Source: Sepioteuthis lessoniana
Lineage: Eukaryota; Mollusca; Cephalopoda; Myopsida; Loliginidae
Length of the DNA: 64,000 nt
Assembly (NCBI GenBank): GCA_963585895.1
Contig: OY757904.1
Coordinates: 84,528,336 to 84,592,335, forward strand
Direction: 5' to 3'
Shown here: positions 11,600 to 22,114 of the stretch, in pieces
Position numbering within the stretch: position 1 is the first letter of the stretch
How the letters are laid out: each line of letters starts with the position of its first letter
The notes under the pieces: model-generated
What the model saw: the letters and a program-made list of their open reading frames with translations, nothing else
Told to the model about the DNA's origin: nothing
Database searches by the model: none
Translations under genes and position numbers: made by a program

Positions 11600-12620
11600 C
11601 TTCCTCTGGTTTGGTTGTTTTTGAAGATGTCTTAAGTTGCTTGTCTAGTAGTATTTTGGACAGATTTGTCTAAACCTGTCACAGTTTATGAGAATGTGAT
11701 TGACTGTCAGGGGTTCTTTGCACATTGAGCATATTGGTTGACTTCCCTTTGTATGAGGTGTGAGTGGGTAATGTGGGTGTGGCCACTCTGGAGAGTATCC
11801 CTTTTTTCAATTTCTTCTGTAGCCTGCTGGCTACTTATCTATATCTTACATATGGTAGAGCTTGTTCTGTGTTTGACCATCCCAAGATTTTTGCCGTTTA
11901 CCAAGTATGAATTTGTTAATCATTGGTTTTAGATCAATATATGGGATTTTTGTATTGGATATATCCACCAGGAGTGTTTTTAACAGCTTTGTCTGCTCTT
12001 TCATTTCCATATATACCAATGTGGCTTGGTATCTAAGTGAGAATGATGCGATTATTTTTGGAAAGAGTATTCATTTTATCTAGGGAGTCTAGTGATGAGA
12101 GAAGTTGATGTATTTTTGTTCTTCAGAGCTTGGAGGACAGATTTAGAGTCAGAGTGGAGGATAAATTTAGAGGATTTGTGGTGAGCAATGATGATCATGG
12201 CCAGGTCAATGGCTATGACTATAGATTGATGATTCATTTGGGAGATGCTTTAGCAGTTTTGAAAGATAGCAGCACAACCAACTTTCATTCCCTGTTTGGA
12301 CCCATCTATGTAGATATGGTAGTGATCTGGGAAATTGTTTGGGATGTTGAGGAATTCCTCTTGGAAAGTGCTGGTGTGTTTTAGTTTTGGATAGTTTGGT
12401 TAATTCTAGTTTTACTATTGGTTGATTTATTCTCCACGGTGCTGTTTTGGGGAGGATGGTACAATATATTATTTTGGAAGTGATTTTGATTTCATATAGG
12501 AAGGTTTGGATTCTTAGATTAAAAGGTTTGATGGCCTTTGCTTTATTTTCCAACAGGTTTTTGTATCTTATTTCCATAATGCAGTTATAGGCATGACTTT
12601 GAGGACATGAGATAAGTTTA
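11600..12620 (-). pseudogene. LINE copy E RNase H and C-terminal knuckle
   Basis: Around 11640-11740 the minus strand reads CSMCKEPLTVNHILINC followed by DRFRQICPKYY, the Cys/His motif at the end of I-clade ORF2. An RNase H region with a GNERADKA-type segment lies near 12010, and the open piece 12577-12206 is the linker from RT. The remaining C-terminal residues and the 3'UTR found in copies D and G are absent. Confidence 0.7.
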
Positions 12621-14330
12621 GTATAGTATTGCAGCTCAAGTTTAAATCTTCTCCAGAAAAATGGGGTTCCTTGGCTTCTATGTATAAGCTTTTAATAAGA
12701 GAGGTAGTGAAGGCTCCTAGGGCAATACAAAGTCCCTAGTAGAGGATGGTTTCTCAGAGGTTCAATACATGAAGCAGCCATAACTAAGTTTTGATCATGT
12801 GAGACATTGGTAAACTTTGATAAGGGTTTTTCTTTTATCAGCGTAGGATATAGTTCTCAGGAGTTGGATAATTTGGCTGTATTTGATTCTCAGTTGCTTA
12901 ATATGGGGGATAACAGATAGTCAAGAGTAATGCCTAAGAATTTGTATTTATGGGTTACAGGTATTTCAGTACCATTTAGTATTAGAATACGTTGATTATG
13001 TATTTTGTAGATTTGGCAGAAGTAAATGTACTTGGTTTTGTTATTAGAGACTTTGAAACTATTTTCTATGGTCTATTTTGATATCTTGTGGATCAATGCA
13101 TTGTTGTATTTTCCTTTGTATGGTAGCCATATTTTTGGACCTGTAGCAAATGAAGAAGTCATCAATATCTGTTGACTTCTAGGGGTGAGGCATTAATTCT
13201 AACATTAATAAGATCTGAGATAGGATGCTACTCTGAGGTACACCTATTTCTTGTGGTTTGAGATTGAAAAGTGTATTGTTTATTTGTATTTGGAAAGTTT
13301 GATCTTATAGCAAGTGTTTCATGAAAATAGGAAATCTTCCTTCATCACTGAGATCTTTGAGTATGCCATTTGATCTTGATATGTCATAGGACTGCAACCA
13401 GATGTTCTTTTTCAGTGAATACTTCCCTGATTAGGGTTTCTATGTGAACTATTTGGTTTATGATACTTCTCTTGGCTCTGAAGCCTGTTTGTAGATTTGA
13501 GAGGAGGTTGTTTGATTCAAGGAATCACATCAATCTTAGATTGATTACATACTTTCGAGAGTTTTGCAAGTACAACTAGTTAAAGCTATAGGTCTATAAC
13601 TGGTAGGGTTTGTAGGATATTTTTATTTTTTTGAGGATAGGGATGGTTGTGGCTTGTTTCTATAAGGTAGGGATATTTACCAGAGATCCAGATATTGCTG
13701 TACATACCTAGAAGATATTTCAGGGATATTGTTGGGAGTTCTTTGAGGAGGGTGTAATGGATTTCATCTGGACCGGTGGCAGAGTTATTGGATTTGGATA
13801 TTGAATTTTGGTGCTTGGTCAGGGGGAAGAGTTGGTTATAGCTCTCAGTATCATCAGAGATTAATTTTATGTTCTTTTCATCTTTTGTTCAGATTGAGTT
13901 GAATTGATTAGTTTTTCTGTTGATGAAGCTTGAGCAAAATTTTCTGTGATCAGGTTGGCTATATGTTTTTTACTTGTAGCATTTGTGTTTCCTTGGGAGA
14001 GGTGATTTATCAGGTTGTTGATGTTTTTATTTGATATTTTCTTTATAAAGTTTCAAATTATTTTGGATTGGTATTCGGGTTTATTTTTAAGGTGAAGGTT
14101 ATCCAAGAGGATCTTTTGGCTTCTTTGATGGTACATAGAGTTTTGGCTCTCTGTTGTTTATATTTGTTTAGATTTTCTGATGAGAGGTTTGTTTTAAATT
14201 TCCTGAAGGTTGCTTGATGTTCTCTTATCATGCTTTTGCACTCCTCTGTGAACCATGGTTTATTGTGTTTTGGGGATGGTTTTGTAAAATTTATTATGGA
14301 TTCTTCTTGACTTGTATTTGATTCTGGGAT
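12620..14330 (-). pseudogene. LINE copy E reverse transcriptase region
   Basis: A heavily decayed RT. The catalytic box can still be read near 13150 as STDIDDFFICYR. The EIGVPQ-like region lies near 13240, and the SYQPYSFN-type N-terminal RT motif is near 13610. No long open frame is left. Order and spacing match copies D and G. Confidence 0.65.
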
Positions 14331-14339
14331 TAGTATAAT

Positions 14340-14936
14340 AAAGCATAGTTTTTTGTGGGATTACCAGTTTGCTTTTTTAAAATTCCATTGTGAGAGTTTT
14401 CTTATTGTTTGTGGTTCTGAGTCTTCTATTATAGAGTTTTCCATTATTATTGGGGGGTGGTCATTCCAGTTATGGTCACTGAAGGTTAGGTCTATGGCAG
14501 AGAATGTGCCCAAGGATAGGTCAAGATTTCTGATTGTGGAGGCATAAATTGTTGCTGTTGATGATTTTTTTAAGGGTCAGGCCTCTCTTGTTCATTGTTT
14601 TACTTCTCCATATTATGTTGTAGCTATTAAAATCACCCATCAAGATAAATGGTTTAGGGAGTTGTTTCATCAAGTTGTTTAGTTCTTTTTCATTTATAGG
14701 GTCATGAGGTGGGATATATACTGAGCAAAGTTATAGTGAGACAGTTTTCTGTGAGATTGCTGAGACTGCAATTGCTTGCAAGTGGGTGTTGATGTTGACT
14801 TTACTTTAGGGGACACATTTCCTTAGAATTGATACTTCACCTGAAGCTCTTAGTCTAGTATCATGTAAGTAGTTATATTTTTCAAAGGTTTTTCTTTTTG
14901 GTTTGTCACTGCTTTTTTTAAGGTTTCTCGGTGATA
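14340..14936 (-). pseudogene. LINE copy E endonuclease, C-terminal part
   Basis: Minus-strand reading matches the endonuclease: LMGDFNSYN near 14640 and a LRASGEVSIL segment near 14840. It ends at about 14936 in the middle of the CLQETFLK motif, where an LTR-like insertion begins. The beginning of the domain (IIHWNCCGYKTN) reappears beyond the insertion at about 15600-15645. Confidence 0.65.
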
Positions 14937-15550
14937 TATAGTGTGTAGTGAAATTGAAAGGCAGAACCTGCAAAATGCTGCCTCCGATGAACTAACTGGG
15001 GTTCGTCGTTCAAAGAGACGAGTGGGGTGCTATATATGCAGGCAGAACAGCTGACCTGTAAATCTAGCAACCATTCCCGGCTGGATAAAAAACAGGTGGT
15101 GAGCTGGACAACGAGAGAAATGAAATGCGACAACAAAGCTATGTGGAATGAATTCCTTTCATAGCCACACCAAAAGGAAGAAAGAAAGAAGTGACAAGTA
15201 AAATGGCCTACCTCAAAGTTCAAAATGAGCGTGAACATGTCTTGTGTGTGGAGTGCCAGAAGTATAGAAAAAAAAGAGAAGCATGAGCATCCTTGGGGGT
15301 GCAATTTGTAGGTCACACGTCTCGTCTCTGGTGGGACGGGGTTTGTGACATATGCAAATTTTGGCCAGTCAGAACTGGTATAAAAGGAGTAATCTCAGCA
15401 TTGTTGTTGATTCACAGTAGGACTGAGCAAACAAGTGTATTGACGCAGCGAGTGAAAAAGACAAAACCAGCATATTGACACAGCAAATGAAAAAGACAGG
15501 ACCAGTTGCCAGCAGGGAAAGCAAGCATCACAATCCATTTCCTTTACAAT
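14937..15550 (+). mobile_element. LTR-like insertion with TATA box
   Basis: A roughly 610 bp insertion splits the endonuclease of copy E. It has core-promoter features on the plus strand: ATGCAAAT at 15353, TATAAAAGG at 15380, and a possible initiator CAGTAG near 15414. Just downstream lie two imperfect tandem units of about 40 bp (15430-15505) sharing TATTGACRCAGC and AAAAAGACA. This architecture looks like an LTR plus start of leader. I could not fix TG...CA ends or a clean target duplication, so other insertion types remain possible. Confidence 0.45.
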
Positions 15551-15953
15551 CTTCATAGTGGAAGGGTTGAGTTCAGCTAGTAGCAGAAGCAGCTGATTCT
15601 AATTTGTCTTGTAGCCACAGCAGTTCCAGTGGATTATCCTGTGAGTATTTTGGCATTTGGTCATGAGTGTTTATTTAGTGTGTATGGTCTCTTTTGTTAT
15701 AAAGTTGGTTTGGTTGTGGTTTTCTGTATTCCACAGCATTATTTTGTGTGTCATGGATTTTATATTGTGAATTATGAGTCCATTTTGATTTCCATTTACT
15801 TTTTATTTTTAAATTAATTTTTAGTTTCGATGGGGGGGGGGGTTGTTTTTTGATTTTCTTCTTTTTCCTTTGTTCTTGAATTTGATCTGTGTCTACTTTT
15901 TGAAGAATGTGTTTCATTTTTTTGGTAGTTGTTGTTGGGGTGTTAGTTGGTTT
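15551..15953 (-). pseudogene. LINE copy E ORF2 start and ORF1 C-terminus
   Basis: About 15645-15555 reads IIHWNCCGYKTN and QLLLLLAEL, the start of the endonuclease. 15932-15675 is a Lys/Gln-rich open piece (KKMKHILQKVDTDQIQEQ) matching the basic C-terminus of ORF1. The sequence is interrupted at 15954 by the 3' end of a short retroelement inserted into ORF1. Confidence 0.6.
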
Positions 15954-16503
15954 GGTTTGTTGGGTTTTATGGCATATCAACCTTTGTAGGTTATTTAACG
16001 CCAAATCCATTTTTATGTAAATATATTAATAATCTATTTAAAACAATTCAGTTTAGCATAAGTACACAGTTTAATTGTCAAAAACATTTTCATTTCAAAC
16101 TATTCAAGCAGTTATATGTAACAATTCAGTTTACTGTAAATACAGTTTTAACGTTGAAAAACAGTTCTATTTCAAACAACTCAGTCAAGCATAAGCACGC
16201 AGCTTAAATGTAAGTACGGTTTAATTGTCAAAAACGTTTCTATTTCAAGCTATTCAGTTTACTCAAACAATTCTTTTTAGCATAAGTATGCTGTTAGTTC
16301 TATTTAACCCATAGATAGGGCCCTATCAGGTGCTACCATTCCGGGCCAGAGTGGACCTGGGAGCGATGGCAATGAAGGGGTACTCCGCATTCCCCAAAGC
16401 TCCAGCACTGCTGGAACCTCACCATCAGATTGTTTAGTGTCATATCCAGGACACTCGTTGGTGAGAAGCAGTCGGTGCATTCTACAGCCCCAGTCGACTG
16501 GGC
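15954..16503 (-). mobile_element. non-autonomous LINE-derived element, unit 1
   Basis: A minus-strand short element with three parts. The 3' end (15954-16003) carries the same stem-loop and GATATGCCATAAAAC tail as the I-clade LINEs. An internal run of degenerate repeats of CAGTTTAGCATAAGTAC covers about 16030-16300. The 5' core (about 16308-16503) ends in the LINE 5' terminal block (GGGGCTGTAGAATGCACCG). It has no coding capacity. Sharing both ends with the LINE implies mobilisation in trans. It is flanked by copies of the same roughly 18-22 bp target (15932-15953 and 16504-16521). Confidence 0.75.
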
Positions 16504-16521
16504 AAGGGTGTTAGTTGGTTG
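16504..16521. repeat. target-site copy between stacked short elements
   Basis: AAGGGTGTTAGTTGGTTG is nearly identical to the flanks at 15932-15953 and 17253-17274. It separates unit 1 from units 2-3 and is best read as a target-site duplication used twice. Confidence 0.75.
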
Positions 16522-17252
16522 TTTTGTCTTGCAGCATATCAACCCTTTTCAGGTCATTTAATGCTGAATTAAATTTCAAACAATTCAGTTTAGTATAAGT
16601 ATAGTTTTTGTTTACAAACAGTTAAATGTCAAAACAGTTTAAACAATTGAGTTTAGCATAAGTACACAGTTTAGTTATATTTGACCCATAGATAGGACCC
16701 TATCAGGTGCTACCACTCTGGGCCAGAATGAACCTGGGAGCGATGGTAATGAAGGGTTACACTGCATTCCCCAAAGCTCAAGCATCACAGGAACCTCACC
16801 ATTAGATGGTTTAGTGTCATATTCAGGACACTCATTGAGGCGGGAGTGTCTTACACCTCTGCAGAGATGCAGTCGGTGTATTCTACAGCCCCAGCCCACT
16901 GGGCAATACAGAGTTAAATATAAAAAGAGTTTTATTTCAAACAATTCAGTTTAGTATAAGTACAGTTTAAATCTCAAAATGTGTTCTATTTCAAACAATT
17001 CAGTTTAGCATAAGTAGAGCATTTAGTTCTATTTAACCTAAAGATAGGACCCTATCAGGCACTACCACTCCAGGCCAGAGTAGACCTGGGAGTGATGGCA
17101 ATAAAGAGATATTCTGCATTCCCCAAAGTTCCAACATTACTGGAACCTCACCATCAGATTGTTTAGTGCCATATCCAGGACACTTATTGGGGGGTCTTAA
17201 CCCTCTGCAGATATGCAGTTGGTTTATTCAATAGTCCCAGCTGATTGGGCCA
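16522..17252 (-). mobile_element. non-autonomous LINE-derived element, units 2 and 3 in tandem
   Basis: Same family as unit 1. The 3' stem-loop end is at 16522-16565. Then come internal repeats, a core with a LINE-type 5' block (about 16684-16906, including TCTGCAGAGATGCAGTC), and directly after it a further repeat tract and a second core (about 17040-17250) without its own 3' end. The tandem core could come from recombination between copies or from a dimeric template. The right flank is the third copy of the target (17253-17274), after which ORF1 of LINE copy E resumes. Confidence 0.7.
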
Positions 17253-17274
17253 TTGTTGAGGTGTTATTTGGTTT

Positions 17275-18202
17275 ATTGACAAAGGTTTTTTCTATATCAA
17301 GTATTGTGGTTTTTAGGGGTTTAATTAGGTTTTGTAGTTCATTTATTAGATTTACCAATTTTTCTTCTTTTTTTTTTTTTTTTTTTATTTGAGTATTTCC
17401 TTGGTTTTCATTTATATTTGTGATTTTGCAAAAGTTTGTTTGATAAAAGGCATTTCCACAAGTTTTCTTGCTTCTGGGAATTTTGGGTGATTTAATTTTT
17501 AACATTTCTCTTTCTTTTTGCCACATCTTCAGTGTTTTGAGTTTGCTCTGTGGCTTTCATTACAGTTTAAATTATTAGTGCAAGTTTCTTCTGTATGGTT
17601 GAGTTCCTGTGCTCCACATTTTACACATACTGGTTTTCTTAAGCAAATTTCTTTCAAATGCCCATATTTTTGGCAATTGTGGCACATTCTGGGATTTGGG
17701 ATATACTTTACCACTTTTCCTAACATATATCCACAATTTGTATTTCAGGTAGAGATTTTAGGTTGTTCAAAGTAAATATGTATGTGTTAGTGTCAATGAT
17801 TTGGTTTAATTTTTTGATTGTTATTCTTTTGACATCTATTGCATTTTGTTTTTTTTCAAATCATTTATTTCTATAATTGAGCACAGGGATATATCTTTGT
17901 TCCATACCACACCTCTAGAGGTGTTTAGTCTTTCATGGGAGTAATACGTTATGGAATTTTTTCAGTTTTAGTAATATCTCAGCTTTTTTTTTTTTTTTTT
18001 GCCACCCTTTATGAGGATGGTTTCTTTTTTAGGTTTTTGACCAAAATGGGGGTAATTATAGAGAGAATGGTTTTCAATTATAAAAGGTGATAATTTTGTA
18101 AAAAGGAGTTCTTTCAATTACAGTACAACGAATTTAGAGCATTGTCAGAATTGGATTCGTAATGGGGTCTCTTTTTGCTTGTTTTTTTTTTTCAGAAGCC
18201 AT
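17275..18202 (-). pseudogene. LINE copy E ORF1 N-terminal part with zinc knuckles
   Basis: ORF1 starts at the ATG at 18202 (MASEKKKQAKRD). The piece 17726-17529 holds two knuckles, CHNCQKYGHLKEIC and CVKCGAQELNHTEETC, with a decayed third. 17526-17275 gives the Lys-rich region NLINELQNLIKPLKTTILDIEK. Several frame changes and two long T-runs on the plus strand (near 17370 and 17985) break it. It continues beyond the nested short elements at 15932. Confidence 0.75.
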
Positions 18203-18712
18203 AAAAATAAGTTTTGTTTCATTGATCTGCCATCTGCCACAGAACCCTACATGGGGATATGCCTAGGGGGAAATCCAGGAATATCAGGGCTACATAATTA
18301 GTACACACATGCTGATAATAAACTGTTACATTGTGTTTCTGGTTTTTCATTCCCAAAATAATTGCTCACCCAGAGACAGGAAAAGGTATAGATCTTTCCT
18401 TAGTATAATTGCCCCCTGATTCAGATTTTTGCAAAAATCTGAAAGAGGGCTGACATGACCAGCCAACTGATTGGATTAGGCCTCTCTAACTGCCCATCTT
18501 GCCTAGTAAGGGCCAAAGTGGAGTGTTGCAAGTCACGTGACCTCTTTGGTTGCAAGGTCATAGATTGCTCAGTCACCAGGATCCCATCCTCAAGCATTAT
18601 GAGTTACCACCCAAAGCCAACAGGAAACCTCATTGTGAGGAGGGGAAGTTCCTACTCCTTGCAGAGGAGCAGTTGGTGCATTTTACAGCTCCAGCTGACA
18701 GGACAGTTCAGT
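18203..18712 (-). other. I-clade LINE copy E 5'UTR
   Basis: Non-coding leader shared with copies A, B, G and L. It includes a perfect 24 bp palindrome at 18420-18443 and the 5' terminal block at about 18655-18712 with TGCAGAGGAGCAGTTGG. The palindrome recurs at equivalent positions in copies B and G. Confidence 0.7.
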
Positions 18713-19015
18713 AGAGAAAATAGTTGGAATGATGCTAAGTTTTCAGAAGATTATAAATGTACTTCCATTGTAATGTGTATGTGCATGCACATAAAATCTC
18801 ATTTTTTAAATAAATTAACTAATATAATTTTCAATTCAAAATTTCTTGATGTACATATAATTTTAATAAAACATAAGCAAATTTTGATAATTTTTCTATA
18901 AATGTTTTTTCAAAGATCCTTTTAATCTTATTAGTTACAGCATTGACAGTATTGTTGTAGGTGACTGGCTAGGAAGATAAAAGTTTGAATTTGAAAACCC
19001 ATGTTTTTTGGTTCG
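18713..19015. other. AT-rich, no feature recognised
   Basis: Probably unique intronic or intergenic DNA. No exon, repeat or RNA gene could be supported. Confidence 0.4.
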
Positions 19016-19445
19016 ATTTCTTTGTTTAATGGCATATCAACCTCAGTGGGTTATTCAATGCCAAAGCCATCCTTATAGAAGAACCCATAGCTGGGATTTT
19101 TTTCAAATTTCCTTTTGTAATATTCTGTGTTTTTAAAAATGCTAGGTTTGTTGTATATGCAGGTCTTTTGTGAAAGTCACCTGCACCTAAAGAATTTTCT
19201 TAATTTAGATACTGATTTTGAGGAGGTCTTGTTGATTGTGCTTTTGAAATATAAGATTGAAATTTTATTAGTTACATTTATTCATAACTTAATAAGTAAG
19301 TATATTAAGTTTGCAAATATTTATGATCGTAGTTAAGCCCATAGAGAGAGCCAGTTTAGTCAGTGACCACTCCACTATATGGTAGGTAGCACTACTTGAG
19401 TGACCTGATCTAATGAGGAGGGTGGCGAGACACCAAACAGGATGA
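19016..19445 (-). mobile_element. short non-autonomous element with LINE-type 3' end
   Basis: The left edge (19026-19068) is the I-clade 3' terminus with a variant stem-loop (AACC/GGTT arms kept, loop changed). About 400 bp to the right is a GC-richer core (19335-19435, AGCCCATAGAGAGAGCC through GGTGGCGAGACACC) resembling in layout, not in sequence, the cores at 16308-17250. No ORF. Likely a second short family using the same 3' end. Confidence 0.5.
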
Positions 19446-19789
19446 AAATTAAGATGTTATAAACATATTTACAAATAGTTCACTTTCAAATGTTCATACA
19501 TGTATTAGCCACATACAAGTGAAATAATTCTCAACATGTTTAGTGATTTTAGATGTACTATCTTTAGAAAGTTTAAAAGTCAATCAGACACTTTTTCTGT
19601 TGAAATGAATAATATAAGAATTATTAAAATGATAACCATCCTGACCTCAACAGAGAATTAAATAGGATTGAAAATTATTACATACAATTCATGAATTATA
19701 CAAATTCATCAGTGAAATGATTCAAAGTTGTAGAAGCAAAGAACCTCTAAAATGTTAGTACAAACCTAAGCTAAGCAGTTCTGTTTGTA

Positions 19790-19840
19790 ATGATTGATTT
19801 AAACATGTCAACCAATTTGGGGTTATTTCATCATGCTAGG
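19790..19840 (-). repeat. I-clade-like LINE 3' terminus, isolated
   Basis: ACATGTCAACCAATTTGGGG followed by TTATTTCATCATGC is a diverged form of the 3' stem-loop seen at 7500, 15960, 16530, 19030, 23740 and 24105. Only the end is recognisable. Confidence 0.45.
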
Positions 19841-19979
19841 GAATAGCATACATTTACTTGTACATTAACATATTTTGTATGCGAGTTCTTTTGCACACTT
19901 ACATGATATCAAGAATTTCATTTACAGTTATGAATAAAGTTTGAATAGAATTTTAAAATATGTATCTGTAATGAAAAAA

Positions 19980-21745
19980 TGGGTCGGAACTCCTTCATGC
20001 CAACTATGCTGCTCGCACCAACGTTCAGAGTAACACAACTCTGCAACTTACACCAACTCCTCTTAACTCAATGTCTACTCTCCACTCTCAGAATAACACG
20101 ACTTTTTGGTCTTTTTATAGCCTCTTCTCCTCATATGCAAATTACCGCTACTCGCATATAAGGAGTCCACAAACTCACATTCCTCTTTTTTTCTTTTCCT
20201 GACAGTCAAACGCAGACGCATTACTTTTTAGACAACACGCCCCCCATGATCATTAATGATCACTTCACAGTACATAGTCCCGTGCCCAGATTGGCACAGC
20301 ACGTTCTCTCTGTGGTCTTTGCATTGCCAGTGGTTCATCTTCATTGCCCTCTGGCCCAGCACTTACATCATCGTCTATGTGAACCACACGCCTCAAATCT
20401 AAAATATGCCGTGGCATTCCATCGACACTCAAGTTGTTAGGGGATTGTACATGAGTAATCACTCCTCTTCCCCATTGCGTCATACATCGTGCATTCGGTG
20501 GTTTCACCCAAACCTCTTCTCCAACTTGGATTCTGGCTAGTCCCTGCTCATCAATTTCTTGGGATGTATCTCTCAGGTGTCTCCATTCATAGTTGAAAAC
20601 TGATCTATGTGGCACTGTGTCATCTCTCTGTCCGACCTTGGGAGCCATGTTGTACCAGAATGTGGCCTCTTCAGGTGATAACCCTCCCCTCTCAACTATT
20701 GCTTTCACCATCCAATGATGTTGCTCTACTATTCCATTTCCTCCAGGCCTATAGGCTGCCCTGTAATAGCTTATCTTCCATTTTTTTTTAGCATCGTCTG
20801 GAAAATTTCTGAGCGAAAAACAGTGCCATTGTCCATTATCGCCTCCATTACGGGACCACATTCAAGCATCACCTTTTCCAATTCTTCTGCAACTGCTGAT
20901 GCTGATTCTGCATGCAACTCCCTCCATATTGCCAGTCTACCAGGTCCACAGTCAATCATTGACAAGTATGCTGCCCCACAATAGTGTGAAATGTTGATAG
21001 CTAATCTTGTCCAATTCTTCGAAGACCCAATTTCCCCAGGATCATGTATATTTGGAGCAGGATCGATCAATTGACATCGGACGCAACTCTTAACCACCTT
21101 CCGAACTTCTTCCCGTTTTATATATGGATCAACCTTCCACACCAAATATAGTGTTCTTTCCACTCCCATGTGGTGCATACCATGCAACTCTTCTAGTTCT
21201 CCAATTCCTAGACAGCATACTCGGACCTCTTCTTTCTTAACTAACCACTGTTTTTTAATCTGTGCCAGCACATCTGCCTTGTTTCTCTCTGATGGCACAA
21301 ACACTGCCTTTATTCCCAGTTTAAATTCAAATATCAACTCTATATCCCTAATCTCCGCTTTACAATCACTTCTCCAGCACCCTTTGTTCATATTCTTCCA
21401 CTCTCCTCCACTGCAGAAGTCACCCAACTTAGTACCATGGCTGAATCAGTTCTTATTTCGATTTCTCTCACACAGTGTACATCTCCAAACTTCATCTCTG
21501 CTTCCTTTATAGTCACATCTCACAACTCACACCAATTCCTCTTAACTCAATGTCTGCTCTCTGCTCTCAGAATAACACCCCCTGCTTCGCCAATTTGGTC
21601 TTTTTATAGCCTCTTCTCCTCATATGCAAATTACCACTACTCACATATAAGGAGTCCACAAACTCACATTCCTCTTTTTTTCTTTTTCCAACGGTCAAAC
21701 ACAGACGCGATGTGAGTAATCTATGCCATTACTTTTTAGACCACA
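19980..21745 (-). mobile_element. gypsy-type LTR element remnant with both LTRs and integrase
   Basis: Minus-strand fossil. The 3' LTR is at 19980-20237 and the 5' LTR at about 21438-21745. They share long stretches, including TATAAAAAG and ATTTGCAT core-promoter sequences. A purine-rich tract (GGGGGGCG) lies just before the 3' LTR. The internal region (20238-21437) holds only the integrase part of pol, with a His/Cys domain (HHMGVERT ... CVRC) and a catalytic-core region. Gag, protease and RT are missing. The element is broken; the LTRs have visibly diverged from each other, so insertion is not recent. Confidence 0.8.
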
Positions 21746-21878
21746 GTATCCTTACAGATTTATTATTCTAATATATATGTAAAAGATGAAGCACAAAAGA
21801 GTCTAGTATTAGCAATATTGTTATATTCAAGAGTCATATATCATGAAAAATAAAATTCAAAAAGGAAGTCATGATTAC

Positions 21879-22114
21879 CTTAACTTGAGCTTTCCACTTC
21901 TTCAATGATTCTCTGTTCCTTGGGGCGACAAGCGTATCTTTCCACTGGGCTTCTGTGCTTTCCAGCTCTTCAATGACCCGATGTAAATTTCTGATAATGA
22001 CAAGACGGCGCTGATACTTTCTTGAAATAGGCAGGATAGAAATATGGTGGCAATGTAGGGTCAGGAAAAAACACTCAGTGGAAAACTTGGGATCTTGCCA
22101 AGTTTCTGTTTTAT
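21879..22114 (-). CDS. UBE4B: host gene exon: ubiquitin conjugation factor E4 (UBE4B/Ufd2-like), downstream of the two exons
   Basis: A 236 bp exon. It completes a split Asn codon and then encodes 78 residues, from KTETWQDPKFSTECFFLTLH to KKWKAQVK. From memory this closely resembles the Ufd2 core of animal UBE4B, including the PKF.TECFFLTLH.HH.SILP signature, the RR...IR.L.R..E.L pattern and QWKD. The acceptor TTTTTGTTATCAG precedes it and the donor GTAATC follows after the AAG lysine codon (phase 0). The intron before it is phase 1 and matches the end of the exon at 22729. UBE4/Ufd2 proteins are U-box E4 ligases that extend ubiquitin chains in the cytosol and nucleus. The next exon (expected to continue with a KLVRCKACADAG-like sequence) is not found to the left in the window. 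Confidence 0.87.

Larger units (their letters stand above)
11585..18712 (-). mobile_element. I-clade LINE copy E with two nested insertions
   Basis: Read as one element, copy E runs from its 5' terminus at about 18712 (5'UTR to 18203, ORF1 ATG at 18202) through ORF1, endonuclease, RT and RNase H, to the ORF2 C-terminal zinc-type motif ending near 11667. It is opened twice: by short non-autonomous elements at 15954-17252 inside ORF1, and by an LTR-like insertion at about 14937-15550 inside the endonuclease. Without these about 5.2 kb remain, close to copy G (5.7 kb). The last part of ORF2 and the 3'UTR are missing at the border with copy D. Joining the two halves is inference from matching order and from endonuclease pieces on both sides of the insertion. 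Confidence 0.7.

Noticed and set aside
15720-15760. A minus-strand MTHKIMLWN reading that looks like the endonuclease start of LINE copy E
   Set aside because: A better match (IIHWNCCGYKTN) lies at about 15600-15645 with correct continuation, so this one is chance or ORF1 tail.
15954-17252. CRISPR-like array
   Set aside because: The repeats are degenerate, without regular spacers, in a eukaryotic retroelement.
15828-17390. Homopolymer runs (G-run near 15832, T-run near 17370) as possible structural signals
   Set aside because: Simple slippage tracts in decaying LINE sequence; nothing else supports function.
20240-20440. Plus-strand open frame over the integrase remnant as a host gene
   Set aside because: It is opposite a clear integrase reading and has no features of its own.
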